NCBI GenBank assembly: GCA_050329415.1
Contig: JBHJOS010000053.1
Coordinates: forward strand, 1-22,472
DNA length: 22,472 bases
Source: JANNOG01 sp050329415
Lineage (GTDB): Bacteria; Actinomycetota; Actinomycetes; Actinomycetales; JBBAYJ01
Direction: 5' to 3'
In this document: piece by piece, positions 15,276 through 22,472 of the stretch
Layout: the number at the start of each line of letters is the position of its first letter
Numbering within the stretch: the first letter of the stretch is position 1
The notes under the pieces: generated by a model
Told to the model about the DNA's origin: nothing
The model's input: only the letters and a program-made list of their open reading frames with translations
Database searches by the model: none
Program-made: the position numbers and the translations under genes

Positions 15276-15300
15276 GGCGTGAGAGGGCGTGAGAGAGCGT
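15276..15300. repeat. Tandem 10-bp repeat between isochorismate synthase and fbpC-like genes
   Basis: GGCGTGAGAG occurs twice back to back (15276-15285 and 15286-15295), followed by a partial third copy, AGCGT. The 10-bp period matches about one helical turn. It lies in the 139-bp divergent spacer, between the two presumed promoters. A protein-binding array is possible. Confidence 0.5.
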
Positions 15301-15324
15301 CCCGTGGGCGGGGGCAACGGGGCG

Positions 15325-15358
15325 TACCCTGCACCTGACTGAGGAAAGGCTTACATGA
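15325..15358 (+). promoter_or_regulatory. Candidate fbpC promoter -10 and IdeR/DtxR-like box
   Basis: TACCCT (15325-15330) is a TAnnnT-type -10. The 19 bases at 15340-15358 (TGAGGAAAGGCTTACATGA) agree with the IdeR/DtxR consensus TTAGGTTAGGCTAACCTAA at 13 of 19 positions by my count. The box overlaps the Shine-Dalgarno (GAGGAAAGG) and the start codon, and the Shine-Dalgarno alone supplies part of the match. The call is therefore weaker than the box at 19602. Confidence 0.35.
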
Positions 15359-16401
15359 CCGAACAGGCGTTTCTCCGCGTCAGGGGCGTGACCAGGAGGT
15401 TCGGGGCCGTCACCGCCGTCGACTCCGTGGACCTGGACGTCGCGGCGGGGGAGACCGTGGTGCTGCTGGGTCCCTCGGGCTGCGGCAAGACCACGTTGCT
15501 GCGGATCGTCGCGGGGCTGGAGACCCCGGAGGCCGGGTCGGTCACGGTCGACGGGGAGGTGCTGACCGGCGCCGGCCGGCCGGTCCCGCCCGAACGCCGC
15601 CGGATCGGGATGGTCTTCCAGGACGCGGCGCTGTTCGGTCACCTCACGGTCGCCGGCAACGTCCGCTACGGGCTGACCCGGGCCGAGGTCCGCGCCGGGC
15701 GCGACGTCGAGGCGCTGGAGATGGTCGATCTCGCCCCGCTCGCCGCCCGCCGCCCGCACGAGCTGTCGGGTGGCCAGGCGCAACGGGTCGCCCTGGCCCG
15801 AGCCCTCGCCCCCCGACCCCGCATCCTGCTGTTCGACGAGCCGTTCACGGGGCTCGACGCGACGTTGCGCCGCCGCGTCCGGCAGGAGGTCGTGGACCTG
15901 CTGGCGCACGTCGGGGTGACCAGCGTGGTGGTCACCCACGACCAGGAGGAGGCGTTCGTGCTCGGCGACCGGATCGCCGTCATGCACGAGGGCCGGGTCC
16001 GCCAGGTGGGCACTCCGGCCGAGCTCTACACCCGCCCCGCCGATCCCTGGGTCGCCGGGTTCGTCGGGGAGGCCAACCTGCTGCCGGCCGAGCCCGACGG
16101 CACCGGTGCCCGCACTCCGCTCGGCCCCGTCCCGCTGCACCGGCCGGGGCCGCGGGTGGCGCGGGTCCTGGTGCGGCCCGAGCACGTGGCGGTGACGCCC
16201 GGCGGACCGGGCACCGTGACCGGCGTCGACTTCCACGGGCACGACTGCTCGTACCAGGTCCGCCTCGACGGGTGCGTCGTGCGGGTGCGGGCGATGGGGG
16301 CACCGACGGTCGGCGTCGGCGACGCGGTCGGGCTCGCCTACGCCGGGCCCGCGACGATCGGGTACGACGCCGCGGTTGCGGAGCCGGCGGGCCACCCGTG
16401 A
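15355..16401 (+). CDS. fbpC: ABC transporter ATPase, ferric-iron (FbpC-like) type
   Basis: This 348-residue ATPase belongs to the iron/spermidine/sulfate importer class. Walker A GPSGCGKTT (39-47), Q-loop Gln89, signature LSGGQAQ (137-143), Walker B LLFDEP (158-163) and switch His195 are all present. The C-terminal portion (about 235-345) looks like a TOBE domain. The FbpC assignment rests on class resemblance and on the fbpA/fbpB-like genes about 4 kb downstream on the same strand, since no other partner is in view. The ATG follows a good Shine-Dalgarno (GAGGAAAGG). The stop overlaps the next gene's GTG by 4 bp. A DtxR-like box overlaps the start. Confidence 0.82.
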   Translation: MTEQAFLRVRGVTRRFGAVTAVDSVDLDVAAGETVVLLGPSGCGKTTLLRIVAGLETPEAGSVTVDGEVLTGAGRPVPPERRRIGMVFQDAALFGHLTVAGNVRYGLTRAEVRAGRDVEALEMVDLAPLAARRPHELSGGQAQRVALARALAPRPRILLFDEPFTGLDATLRRRVRQEVVDLLAHVGVTSVVVTHDQEEAFVLGDRIAVMHEGRVRQVGTPAELYTRPADPWVAGFVGEANLLPAEPDGTGARTPLGPVPLHRPGPRVARVLVRPEHVAVTPGGPGTVTGVDFHGHDCSYQVRLDGCVVRVRAMGAPTVGVGDAVGLAYAGPATIGYDAAVAEPAGHP

Positions 16402-17780
16402 CCTGCGAGCCGGTCGACGTCGCGGTGCTGGGCGCCGGGCCGGCCGGTCTCGGGGCCGGCCTGCGCCTGGCGCGGGCCGGGCGGCGGGTGGCCGTCCTCG
16501 AGCGGGAGGCCCGGGTCGGCGGTCTCACCGCGTCGATCGACGTCGCCGGGGTGGCGGTGGACCACGGGAGCCACCGCCTCCATCCCGCGGTGCCGGCCCC
16601 GGTGCTGGCGACCCTGCGCGAGCTGCTCGGCGACGAGCTGCAGGTGCGGCCCCGGCGCGGGCGACTGCTGCTGGCGGACCGCTGGGTGGACTTCCCGCTC
16701 CGCGCGGGCCAGCTCGCGCGCACCCTGCCGCCGGGCTTCGCCGCCCGCGCCGCGGTGGACGCGGCCGTCGCGGCCGTCCGCCCCACCCGGCACGCGACGT
16801 TCGCCGACCACGTCGTCACCGGGCTCGGCCGGACGATGGGCGAGCGGTTCTACTTCCCCTACGCCCGCAAGATCTGGGGCATGGACCCGGAACGGCTGAG
16901 CGGGGAGCAGGCGCGCCGCCGGATCCGGGCGGCCACCCCGACGCGGCTGCTCGCCAAGGTGCTGGCGCCGCCCGACGCCGCGTCCCGGACGTTCCTGTAC
17001 CCGGCGGGCGGCTTCGGGCGGATCCCGGAGGCGCTGGCCCGGGCGGCGCGCGCGGCCGGCGCGGCGATCCGCCTCGAGGCCCCCGCCACCGGGCTGCGCC
17101 GCGACCGCGACGGCTGGACCGTGCGCACCCCCGCCGGGGACGTCCGGGCGCGGCGGGTGTGGTCGACGCTGCCCGTCACGGTGCTCGCGCGACTGCTGGC
17201 CGGCTCCGGCACGCCGCTGCCCACCGCGCCCGACCTCGGCTACCGCTCCATGCTCCTGGTCTACCTGGTGGTCCGGGGGGACCGGTACGCCGACGCCGAC
17301 GCCCACTACCTGCCGACGCCGGCCACCCCGGTCACCCGGGTCAGCGAGCCGAAGAACTACCGCGACGGCGACGACCCCCCGGACCGGACCGTGCTCTGCG
17401 CCGAGATCCCCTGCGCCGCGGGCGAGGACCTGTGGACGGCCGGCGACGGGGCGCTCGCCGAGGTGGCGGCCGGCGCCCTGACCGGTGCCGGCCTCCCGCC
17501 GCCCGACGTGATGGCCACCGTGGTGCGGCGCCTGCGCCATGCCTACCCGGTCTACCGGGTCGGGTACGAGGAGCCGTGGACCCGTCTGGTGGACGCCCTC
17601 GACGCGGTGCCGGAGCTGCTGACGTTCGGCAGGCAGGGCCTGTTCGCCCACGACAACACCCATCACGCCCTCGCGATGGCGTGGGCGGCCGCCGACTGCC
17701 TGGGCGAGGACGGCTCGTTCGACGACGACGGCTGGCGCGCCGCCCGGGCCGGCTTCGCCTCGCACGTCGTCGAGGACTGA
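16398..17780 (+). CDS. FAD-dependent oxidoreductase (protoporphyrinogen-oxidase / UDP-galactopyranose-mutase-like)
   Basis: This 460-residue flavoprotein has an N-terminal dinucleotide-binding motif GAGPAGLGAG (12-21) followed by the VLEREARVGGLT segment. Further on are GERFYFPYARKIWGMDPERL and, near the C-terminus, GRQGLFAHDNTHHALAMAW. The PYxxKxWG pattern occurs in amine-oxidase-type flavoproteins often found in polysaccharide or lipid-glycan clusters. I infer a sugar- or isoprenoid-modifying role, but a protoporphyrinogen-oxidase-like function cannot be excluded. The GTG start at 16398 overlaps fbpC by 4 bp, so translation is coupled to the iron ATPase. It ends 33 bp from the convergent glycosyltransferase gene. 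Confidence 0.75.
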   Translation: MTCEPVDVAVLGAGPAGLGAGLRLARAGRRVAVLEREARVGGLTASIDVAGVAVDHGSHRLHPAVPAPVLATLRELLGDELQVRPRRGRLLLADRWVDFPLRAGQLARTLPPGFAARAAVDAAVAAVRPTRHATFADHVVTGLGRTMGERFYFPYARKIWGMDPERLSGEQARRRIRAATPTRLLAKVLAPPDAASRTFLYPAGGFGRIPEALARAARAAGAAIRLEAPATGLRRDRDGWTVRTPAGDVRARRVWSTLPVTVLARLLAGSGTPLPTAPDLGYRSMLLVYLVVRGDRYADADAHYLPTPATPVTRVSEPKNYRDGDDPPDRTVLCAEIPCAAGEDLWTAGDGALAEVAAGALTGAGLPPPDVMATVVRRLRHAYPVYRVGYEEPWTRLVDALDAVPELLTFGRQGLFAHDNTHHALAMAWAAADCLGEDGSFDDDGWRAARAGFASHVVED

Positions 17781-17783
17781 TCC

Positions 17784-17796
17784 CGCCCGGCGGGCG
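17784..17796. terminator. Short GC dyad between convergent genes
   Basis: CGCCCG-G-CGGGCG is an exact 13-bp dyad in the 33-bp gap between the convergent FAD-oxidoreductase and glycosyltransferase genes. The position suits a bidirectional transcription end point. There is no T-tract and the stem is short, so confidence is low. Confidence 0.3.
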
Positions 17797-17813
17797 TGGC
17801 CCGTGGCGTCCGG

Positions 17814-19574
17814 TCACCCCGCCGCCGCCGGGGCGCTCGCGCCACCCGGGGCGGTCGGGGCGGTCCTCGGGGTCTCGTTGAGTTCGCGGTGCACGGCCGG
17901 CACCACCCGCGCAAGGTAGCGCCCCAGCCGCACGAACGACCTCCCCCGGGTGCGGAACGCGTACGTGATGGGCACCTCGGCGTAGCGGTGGCCCTTGCCC
18001 AGCAGGTCGAGGGTGAGCACCTGGGCGTAGTTGTAGTCGTGGACGATCTCGGCGTCCGCGACGGCGGCCGGCGACAGCGCCCGGTACCCGCTCTGGCCGT
18101 CGGTGAGGTCCGGGCGCCGGGCCACCCGCCGCAGCCACGCGGTGAGCACGAGGTTGCCCAGCCGCCGGTGCGGCAGCATCCGCTCGATCCGGCCGGCGAA
18201 CCGGGATCCGACGACGTAGTCGGCCCGGCCGTCGAGGATCGGGCCGACCATCGCCGCCAGCTCCTCCGGGGCGTACTCGCCGTCGGCGTCGCAGAACGCC
18301 ACGGCCGCGGGACCGTACTCCGCCGCGACCGCGAGACCAGTCCGCACCGCCGCGCCGAGTCCGCGGTTGGCGTCGTGCCGCACCACCCGGGCCCCGGCGG
18401 CCGCGGCGGCGTCGGCCGTGCCGTCGACCGACCCGTCGTCCACGACGACGACCTGCACCGGACGGCCCGCTACGCCGGGGGGGACCCGGCGGACGACCTC
18501 GGCGACGGAGGCGGCCTCGTCGTGCGCCGGCAGGACGAGGACGACCGGCGCCCGCGGACCGGGCAGGGGCGACGGCGCCCCGGCGGGGGCCGGGATGTCG
18601 CGGGGTCGCGGCAACCGTCGGCGGCCGAACTCGCCGGGGTCCGGGACGACCAGCGCCACCGCGCCGACGATCACGGCGTACCCGGTCGCGACCCCGTGGG
18701 TGACGAGCGCCAGCGCGAGCCCGGTGGCCGGGTCCACCCCGACCACGACCCAGGCGGCCACCGCCCCGGCCTCGTAGGTCCCGAACCCGCCCGGTGCCAC
18801 CGCCGCGACCTGGGCGAGCACCGCCGCGCACGAGACCAGCAGCGCCGCCGCCAGGCCGACCTCCACCCCGCCGGCCCGCGCCACCGCCCACACCACCCCC
18901 GCCTCGAGCACCCATCCGGCGAGGACCCCGCCGACGGTGACCGGACCGGGGTAGCGCACGGGAGGGGCGGCCGGGTCACCGGGCTCGCGCGTCCGGCGGG
19001 CGGCTGCCCGGCGCACCAGGCGGATCCCGACCAGCCCGCCGGCCAGGAGCAGCACCGCCGCTGCGGCGATCACCAGCGGGAGCGTCGCGTCCCACGGGTC
19101 GTCCCCCGCCGCGACGCCGCTGGCGCCGAGGCCCCCGACCACCACCGCTCCCGCGACAGCCGCCAGCCCGACCAGCGCCGTCACGTCGGCCGCCCGCAGG
19201 GTCACTGTCGAGGCGGTGGCGGCCCCCACCCCGACCCCGGCCCGCCGGACGGCGGACCACACCCGCAGCGGCTCCCCGAGCCGCAACGGCAGCACGTGGT
19301 TGCCGAGCAGGGACACGTGGACGGCGGCCCAGGCGTGACCGAACGGGAGGCCCGGCACGATCCGTGACCACACCCACGCCCGGACCGCGAACCCGGCACC
19401 GAACGCGAGCAGCGCCCCGGCGAGGGGCAGCGGATCGGCGGCCAGTCCCACGACCGCCGAGGCCAGCACCTGCCGGTCGGTCACGGCGGCGACCACCGCG
19501 GCGGCCGCCAGGGTCACGCCGACGACGGCGGCGATCCCGGCCCCCCACCCGGCGCCCGGCCGCCTCCACCGCAC
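17814..19574 (-). CDS. Fused membrane protein (LPG-synthase-TM/UPF0104-like) and GT2 glycosyltransferase
   Basis: This 586-residue protein has two parts. Residues 1 to about 315 are a multi-pass membrane domain with the LPG-synthase-TM/UPF0104 marks: PLRLGEPLRVW (96-106) and APGGFGTYEAG (260-270). Residues about 343-570 are a family-2 glycosyltransferase: LPAHDEAASV (348-357), VVVVDDGSVDGT (375-386), a DAD metal motif (429-431) and GSRF (456-459), resembling dolichyl-phosphate-mannose synthase. It probably moves a sugar onto a polyprenyl-phosphate, with the membrane part aiding transport or anchoring; this is inference. The start is GTG 19574, with a well-placed promoter just upstream and no Shine-Dalgarno, so the mRNA may be leaderless. 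A fused gene with the membrane domain first is less usual than separate genes. Confidence 0.82.
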   Translation of the reverse strand: MRWRRPGAGWGAGIAAVVGVTLAAAAVVAAVTDRQVLASAVVGLAADPLPLAGALLAFGAGFAVRAWVWSRIVPGLPFGHAWAAVHVSLLGNHVLPLRLGEPLRVWSAVRRAGVGVGAATASTVTLRAADVTALVGLAAVAGAVVVGGLGASGVAAGDDPWDATLPLVIAAAAVLLLAGGLVGIRLVRRAAARRTREPGDPAAPPVRYPGPVTVGGVLAGWVLEAGVVWAVARAGGVEVGLAAALLVSCAAVLAQVAAVAPGGFGTYEAGAVAAWVVVGVDPATGLALALVTHGVATGYAVIVGAVALVVPDPGEFGRRRLPRPRDIPAPAGAPSPLPGPRAPVVLVLPAHDEAASVAEVVRRVPPGVAGRPVQVVVVDDGSVDGTADAAAAAGARVVRHDANRGLGAAVRTGLAVAAEYGPAAVAFCDADGEYAPEELAAMVGPILDGRADYVVGSRFAGRIERMLPHRRLGNLVLTAWLRRVARRPDLTDGQSGYRALSPAAVADAEIVHDYNYAQVLTLDLLGKGHRYAEVPITYAFRTRGRSFVRLGRYLARVVPAVHRELNETPRTAPTAPGGASAPAAAG

Positions 19575-19634
19575 CGGCGCATGATGCCGCTCGCACGTGA
19601 CTTAGGCAAGGCAAGCCTGCGCTAGGGTCGGGTC
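19575..19634. promoter_or_regulatory. Divergent leaderless promoters sharing an IdeR/DtxR-like box
   Basis: The box TTAGGCAAGGCAAGCCTGC (19602-19620) matches the consensus TTAGGTTAGGCTAACCTAA at 13 of 19 positions by my count. On the + strand TAGGGT (19623-19628) ends six bases before the GTG at 19635, and the box occupies the -35 and spacer. On the - strand TTGCCT (19609-19604), a 17-bp spacer and CATCAT (19586-19581) end six bases before the GTG at 19574. Both mRNAs would then begin at the start codon, and a bound repressor would cover both promoters. This is pattern matching only; no binding is shown. Confidence 0.5.
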
Positions 19635-20558
19635 GTGCACGTCCTCGTCACCGGCTCGGCCGGCTTCCTCGGCCGCCATGCCGCGCGGGCCCTGGCGGCC
19701 CGCGGCGATCTCGTCACCGGTGTCGACCGCAGACCCGACGCGTCGGCCGCGCGCGGCGACCGGCGGACCCGGCACCTCGTGGAGGATCTCACCTCACCCG
19801 GGGGCCGGTGGCGCGCCGTCGCGGCCGAGGCGGACGCGGTGCTCCACCTCGCGGCCCGACCGGGGGTCCGGGGGGCGGGCGCCGAGCTCGAGGCGTGCCG
19901 GTCGGCGGACATCCTCACCGCCGCGGTCGAGGTGCTCGCCGCCGCCCCGCCCGAGGTGCCGGTCGTGGTGGCGTCCTCGTCCGCGGTCTACGGCGAGGCA
20001 CCGGCCGGCCGGGGCAGCCGCGAGGACGACCCGCTGCGCCCGCGGGGCTCGTACGGGCGCTGGAAGCTCGCCGTCGAGCAGGCCTGCGCCGAGCGGGCCG
20101 GACGCGGCGGCCTGGTCAGCGTGGCCCGGCCCTTCACCGTGGCCGGTCCCGGCCAGCGCCCGGACATGGCCCTGTCGCGGTGGCTCGAGGCCGTCACCGC
20201 CGGGCGCCCGGTCGAGGTCCTCGGCGGCCTGGACCGCTCGCGCGACATCAGTGACGTGACCGACGTGGTCGCCGGGCTCGTGGCCCTCGTCGACGATGGG
20301 GTCCGGCATCGCCGGTCGTGCACCGTCAACCTGGGGGCCGGTCATCCGCGGACCCATGCCGAGGTGCTCGACGCGGTCGGCCGCATCACCGGCCGGCGGG
20401 TCGCGGTCCGGCTGCGCCCGGCCCACCCCGACGAGGTCGCGCACACCCGGTCCGACCCGGCCCGGGCCCGGCGACTGCTCGGCCTCGACCCGTCGACCGA
20501 CCTGGACGATCTCGTGCGCCGCCAGCTCGCCGCGGCGACCGCCTCGCGAGCCGCCTGA
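19635..20558 (+). CDS. NAD-dependent epimerase/dehydratase (extended SDR)
   Basis: This 307-residue short-chain dehydrogenase of the sugar-nucleotide type has the glycine-rich NAD motif TGSAGFLG (6-13), the catalytic pair Tyr140/Lys144 in SYGRWKLAVE, and the Ser-rich strand SSSAVYG (114-120) before them. The C-terminal half (HPDEVAHTRSDPARARRLLG) is typical of UDP-glucose 4-epimerase-like enzymes. The substrate is probably a nucleotide sugar. The GTG at 19635 is likely the first transcribed base, given the -10 at 19623. It is followed by the iron-binding protein gene after 31 bp, so the two are probably one transcript. Confidence 0.85.
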   Translation: MHVLVTGSAGFLGRHAARALAARGDLVTGVDRRPDASAARGDRRTRHLVEDLTSPGGRWRAVAAEADAVLHLAARPGVRGAGAELEACRSADILTAAVEVLAAAPPEVPVVVASSSAVYGEAPAGRGSREDDPLRPRGSYGRWKLAVEQACAERAGRGGLVSVARPFTVAGPGQRPDMALSRWLEAVTAGRPVEVLGGLDRSRDISDVTDVVAGLVALVDDGVRHRRSCTVNLGAGHPRTHAEVLDAVGRITGRRVAVRLRPAHPDEVAHTRSDPARARRLLGLDPSTDLDDLVRRQLAAATASRAA

Positions 20559-20589
20559 CCCCCACCACCCAGCCGGAGGTTCCCCCGTC

Positions 20590-21639
20590 GTGCGCCCCGC
20601 CCGCCCGCCCGTCCGTTCCGCCGCCGTCCGTTCCGCCGCAGTCCTCGCCGCCGTCCTGGGCGCTGCCGCGCTCGGCGCGTGCGGCGTCGTCCCCGGGGAC
20701 CGCGACGTCCTCACCGTGTACTCGGGCCGCACCGAGAACCTCGTGGGCCCGCTGCTGGAGCAGTACGCCGAGACCGCGGACATCGACATCGAGGTGCGCT
20801 ACGGCCAGTCGGCCGAACTCGCCCTGCTGCTGGTCGAGGAAGGCGACCGCTCGCCGGCCGACGTGTACCTCTCGCAGAGCCCCGGGCCGCTCGGCTACCT
20901 TGCCGGCCAGGACCGGCTGCAGGACCTGCCCGCGGAGGTGCTGAGCCTGGAGGGCGCCGGGTCCCGGTCGACCAGCGGGCAGTGGGTGGGCCTGTCGGGC
21001 CGGGTGCGCACGGTCGTGTACAACACCGAGCTGGTGGACCCGGCGCAGCTGCCGGACTCGCTCCTCGACCTCACGGCCGAGGAGTTCCGCGGCCGGGTGG
21101 CCGTGGCGCCGACCAACGGGTCGTTCCAGGACTTCGTCACCGCCTTCCGCGAACTGGAGGGCGAGGACGCGGCCCGGGACTGGCTCGCCGGGATGGCGGC
21201 GAACGAGGCGCCCGCCTACGCCAACAACACTGCGATCGTGCAGGCGGTGGCGCGGGGCGAGGTCGACATGGGCCTGGTCAACCACTACTACAACTACCAG
21301 CAGCTCGAGGAGGACCCGGACAGCCCGACGGCGAACCACTTCTTCGCCGACGGTGATGTCGGCAACCTGCTGCTCGAGGCCGGGGCCGGCGTCCTGACGA
21401 CGGCGGACGACCCCGACCGGGCCGCCGGTTTCGTCGAGTTCCTGCTCTCGGGCGAGGCCCAGGAGTTCTTCACGGCCGACACCTTCGAGTACCCCCTCGC
21501 CGCCGGGGTCGAGCCGCCTGCGGAACTGCCCCCGCTGGAGGGCCTCGGGGTCGCCACGTTCGACCTCGACGAGCTCGGGGGCGGCCTGGCCCGGACCGAG
21601 GAGCTGATCCGTGAGAGCGGCCTCGACACCGACGGCTGA
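20590..21639 (+). CDS. fbpA: Ferric-iron ABC transporter substrate-binding lipoprotein (FbpA-like)
   Basis: This 349-residue exported lipoprotein has a basic start, a hydrophobic core and the lipobox LGAC, with the acylated Cys at residue 31. The mature protein is a class-II periplasmic-type binding fold. It contains the anion-binding start VYSGRTENLV (43-52) and the adjacent Tyr233-Tyr234 pair in NHYYNYQQ, the hallmark iron ligands of FbpA-type proteins. It would deliver Fe3+ to the permease encoded next. The GTG at 20590 follows GGAGG (20575-20579). The 3' end overlaps the permease gene by 29 bp. The family is clear; Fe3+ specificity is inferred from the Tyr pair and from the IdeR-like box upstream of the preceding gene. 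Confidence 0.88.
   Translation: MRPARPPVRSAAVRSAAVLAAVLGAAALGACGVVPGDRDVLTVYSGRTENLVGPLLEQYAETADIDIEVRYGQSAELALLLVEEGDRSPADVYLSQSPGPLGYLAGQDRLQDLPAEVLSLEGAGSRSTSGQWVGLSGRVRTVVYNTELVDPAQLPDSLLDLTAEEFRGRVAVAPTNGSFQDFVTAFRELEGEDAARDWLAGMAANEAPAYANNTAIVQAVARGEVDMGLVNHYYNYQQLEEDPDSPTANHFFADGDVGNLLLEAGAGVLTTADDPDRAAGFVEFLLSGEAQEFFTADTFEYPLAAGVEPPAELPPLEGLGVATFDLDELGGGLARTEELIRESGLDTDG
21598..21610 (+). promoter_or_regulatory. Ribosome-binding site that fixes the fbpB start
   Basis: GAGGAG at 21598-21603, seven bases before GTG 21611, lies within the end of the fbpA coding region. No better start is available before the first membrane segment of the permease, so this decides the overlapping start. 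Confidence 0.6.
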
Positions 21640-22472
21640 CCGCCGGCCCGGCCGGTCCCCGGGGAGCACCCCGGGGAGCAGGGGCACGAGCGTCGCGCGA
21701 GCCGCGCGGCCTTTCGCGACGACCGCCGCGACCGCCGCCCTGGCCGCGGCGGTGGTCCTCACCGCCGGGGTCTTCGCGTTCCCGCTCGCCTACCTCGCCC
21801 AGGGTTCGGTGCGCCTCGGGGGGGACCTCGTCGACACGCTGACCGGCGACCGGGTCCTGGTCCCGCTGGCGAACTCCTTCGCGCTGGCCACCACGGTCGC
21901 CCTGGCCTGCGCGGGGCTGGGGACCGCGGCCGCGGTGGCGGTCTCGCGGACCGACCTCCCGGGCCGGGGGGTGCTGCGGACCGGGCTGGCGATCCCCCTG
22001 GCCGTGCCCAGCTTCGTCGGGGCGACGGCGCTGCTGGCAGGCACCGGTCCCGGCGGGCTGCTGCCGTTCGTGCCGCGCCCGGACGGGTTCGTCGGGGCGG
22101 CGGTCGTTCTCACCCTGCTGAGCTACCCGTACGTGTACCTGCCCGTGCTCGCCCGGTTGGCGACGCTCTCCCGCGAGACCGAGGAGGCTGCGCGCCTGCT
22201 CGGCGCCGGGCCGTGGCGCGGCCTGGTCACGGTCGTGCTGCCGCAGCTGCGCCCGGCGGTGTCCGCGGGCGCCCTGCTGGCGTTCCTCTACGTGCTCAGT
22301 GACTTCGGCGCGGTGGCCCTCCTCCGGTACGACACGATCACCCGGGCCATCTTCGCCACCCGCCTCACGGACCGGGCGACGTCCCTCACGCTCGGGCTGG
22401 TGCTGGCCGTGCTGGCGCTTGTCGTCGCGGCGCTGGCGGCGCCGCGCCGGCGGGACCCGGCGGGACCCGCCG
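21611..22472 (+). CDS. fbpB: Ferric-iron ABC transporter permease (FbpB-like), partial
   Basis: The frame starting at GTG 21611 stays open to the right edge of the window (287 complete codons), so only the first part is seen. After a polar, Arg/Pro-rich leader of about 35 residues come hydrophobic segments near residues 36-60 and 88-110, then LAIPLAVPSFVGATALL, then LLSYPYVYLPVL. The EAA docking loop EEAARLLGAGPWRGL follows, then VSAGALLAFLYVLSDFGAVALL. FbpB proteins usually have two such halves and about 500 or more residues, so the rest should lie beyond the window. It overlaps fbpA by 29 bp in another frame, which suggests coupled translation. Confidence 0.85.
   Translation, partial: MRAASTPTADRRPGRSPGSTPGSRGTSVARAARPFATTAATAALAAAVVLTAGVFAFPLAYLAQGSVRLGGDLVDTLTGDRVLVPLANSFALATTVALACAGLGTAAAVAVSRTDLPGRGVLRTGLAIPLAVPSFVGATALLAGTGPGGLLPFVPRPDGFVGAAVVLTLLSYPYVYLPVLARLATLSRETEEAARLLGAGPWRGLVTVVLPQLRPAVSAGALLAFLYVLSDFGAVALLRYDTITRAIFATRLTDRATSLTLGLVLAVLALVVAALAAPRRRDPAGPA

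Noticed and set aside
13930..16395. Long - strand open frame (821 codons)
   Set aside because: It runs antisense through fbpC and in another frame through isochorismate synthase; no domain is visible.

Overview
The window is very GC-rich DNA (well over 70% by eye), with G/C-ending codons, many GTG starts and GTGA stop/start overlaps. The gene families (CBM34-like GH13 enzyme, DUF3516-type helicase, DUF1990 protein, VapBC, IdeR/DtxR-like iron boxes, apparently leaderless starts) point to an actinomycete. A Pseudonocardiales-type organism is plausible, but the sequence does not fix the genus. Nearly all of the window is coding. I saw no tRNA, rRNA, CRISPR array or insertion sequence.

Layout. 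(1) 34-4585, + strand: a translationally coupled maltodextrin operon, malF-malG-GH13 alpha-glucosidase/amylase; a binding protein would be expected upstream, outside the window. (2) 4782-6604: a stand-alone receiver-domain protein (- strand) whose phospho-acceptor Asp is replaced by Glu, divergent from a secreted lipoprotein of unknown function. Their 368-bp spacer holds a perfect 31-bp palindrome and other repeats. (3) 6605-6804: a spacer with a near-perfect 41-bp palindrome and a three-copy imperfect repeat, leading into (4) 6805-10667, + strand: a Ski2-like DEAD/DEAH helicase coupled to an MFS transporter. (5) 10636-11088, - strand: a decayed locus with an alpha/beta-hydrolase that has lost its middle and the frameshifted first part of a PadR regulator. 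(6) 11142-13862, - strand: VapBC toxin-antitoxin, nitroreductase, DUF1990 protein and a ferritin-like di-iron protein. (7) 13935 to the right edge: an iron-associated region with an isochorismate synthase (- strand) divergent from a ferric-iron ABC transporter whose genes are split. The ATPase (fbpC-like) lies at 15355-16401, while the binding protein (fbpA-like) and permease (fbpB-like, cut by the window edge) lie at 20590-22472.

Between the two halves of the iron transporter sit three genes that look like glycan or lipid-linked sugar enzymes: an FAD oxidoreductase coupled to fbpC, a membrane protein fused to a GT2 glycosyltransferase (- strand), and a sugar-nucleotide epimerase/dehydratase just ahead of fbpA. 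The last two are divergent over a 60-bp spacer containing an IdeR/DtxR-like box. Each has a plausible -10/-35 pair placed so that its mRNA would be leaderless, with the box lying in both promoters. This suggests an iron-responsive glycan module built into a ferric-iron uptake locus, and it is the most interesting hypothesis in the window. It rests on gene order and motif matching only.
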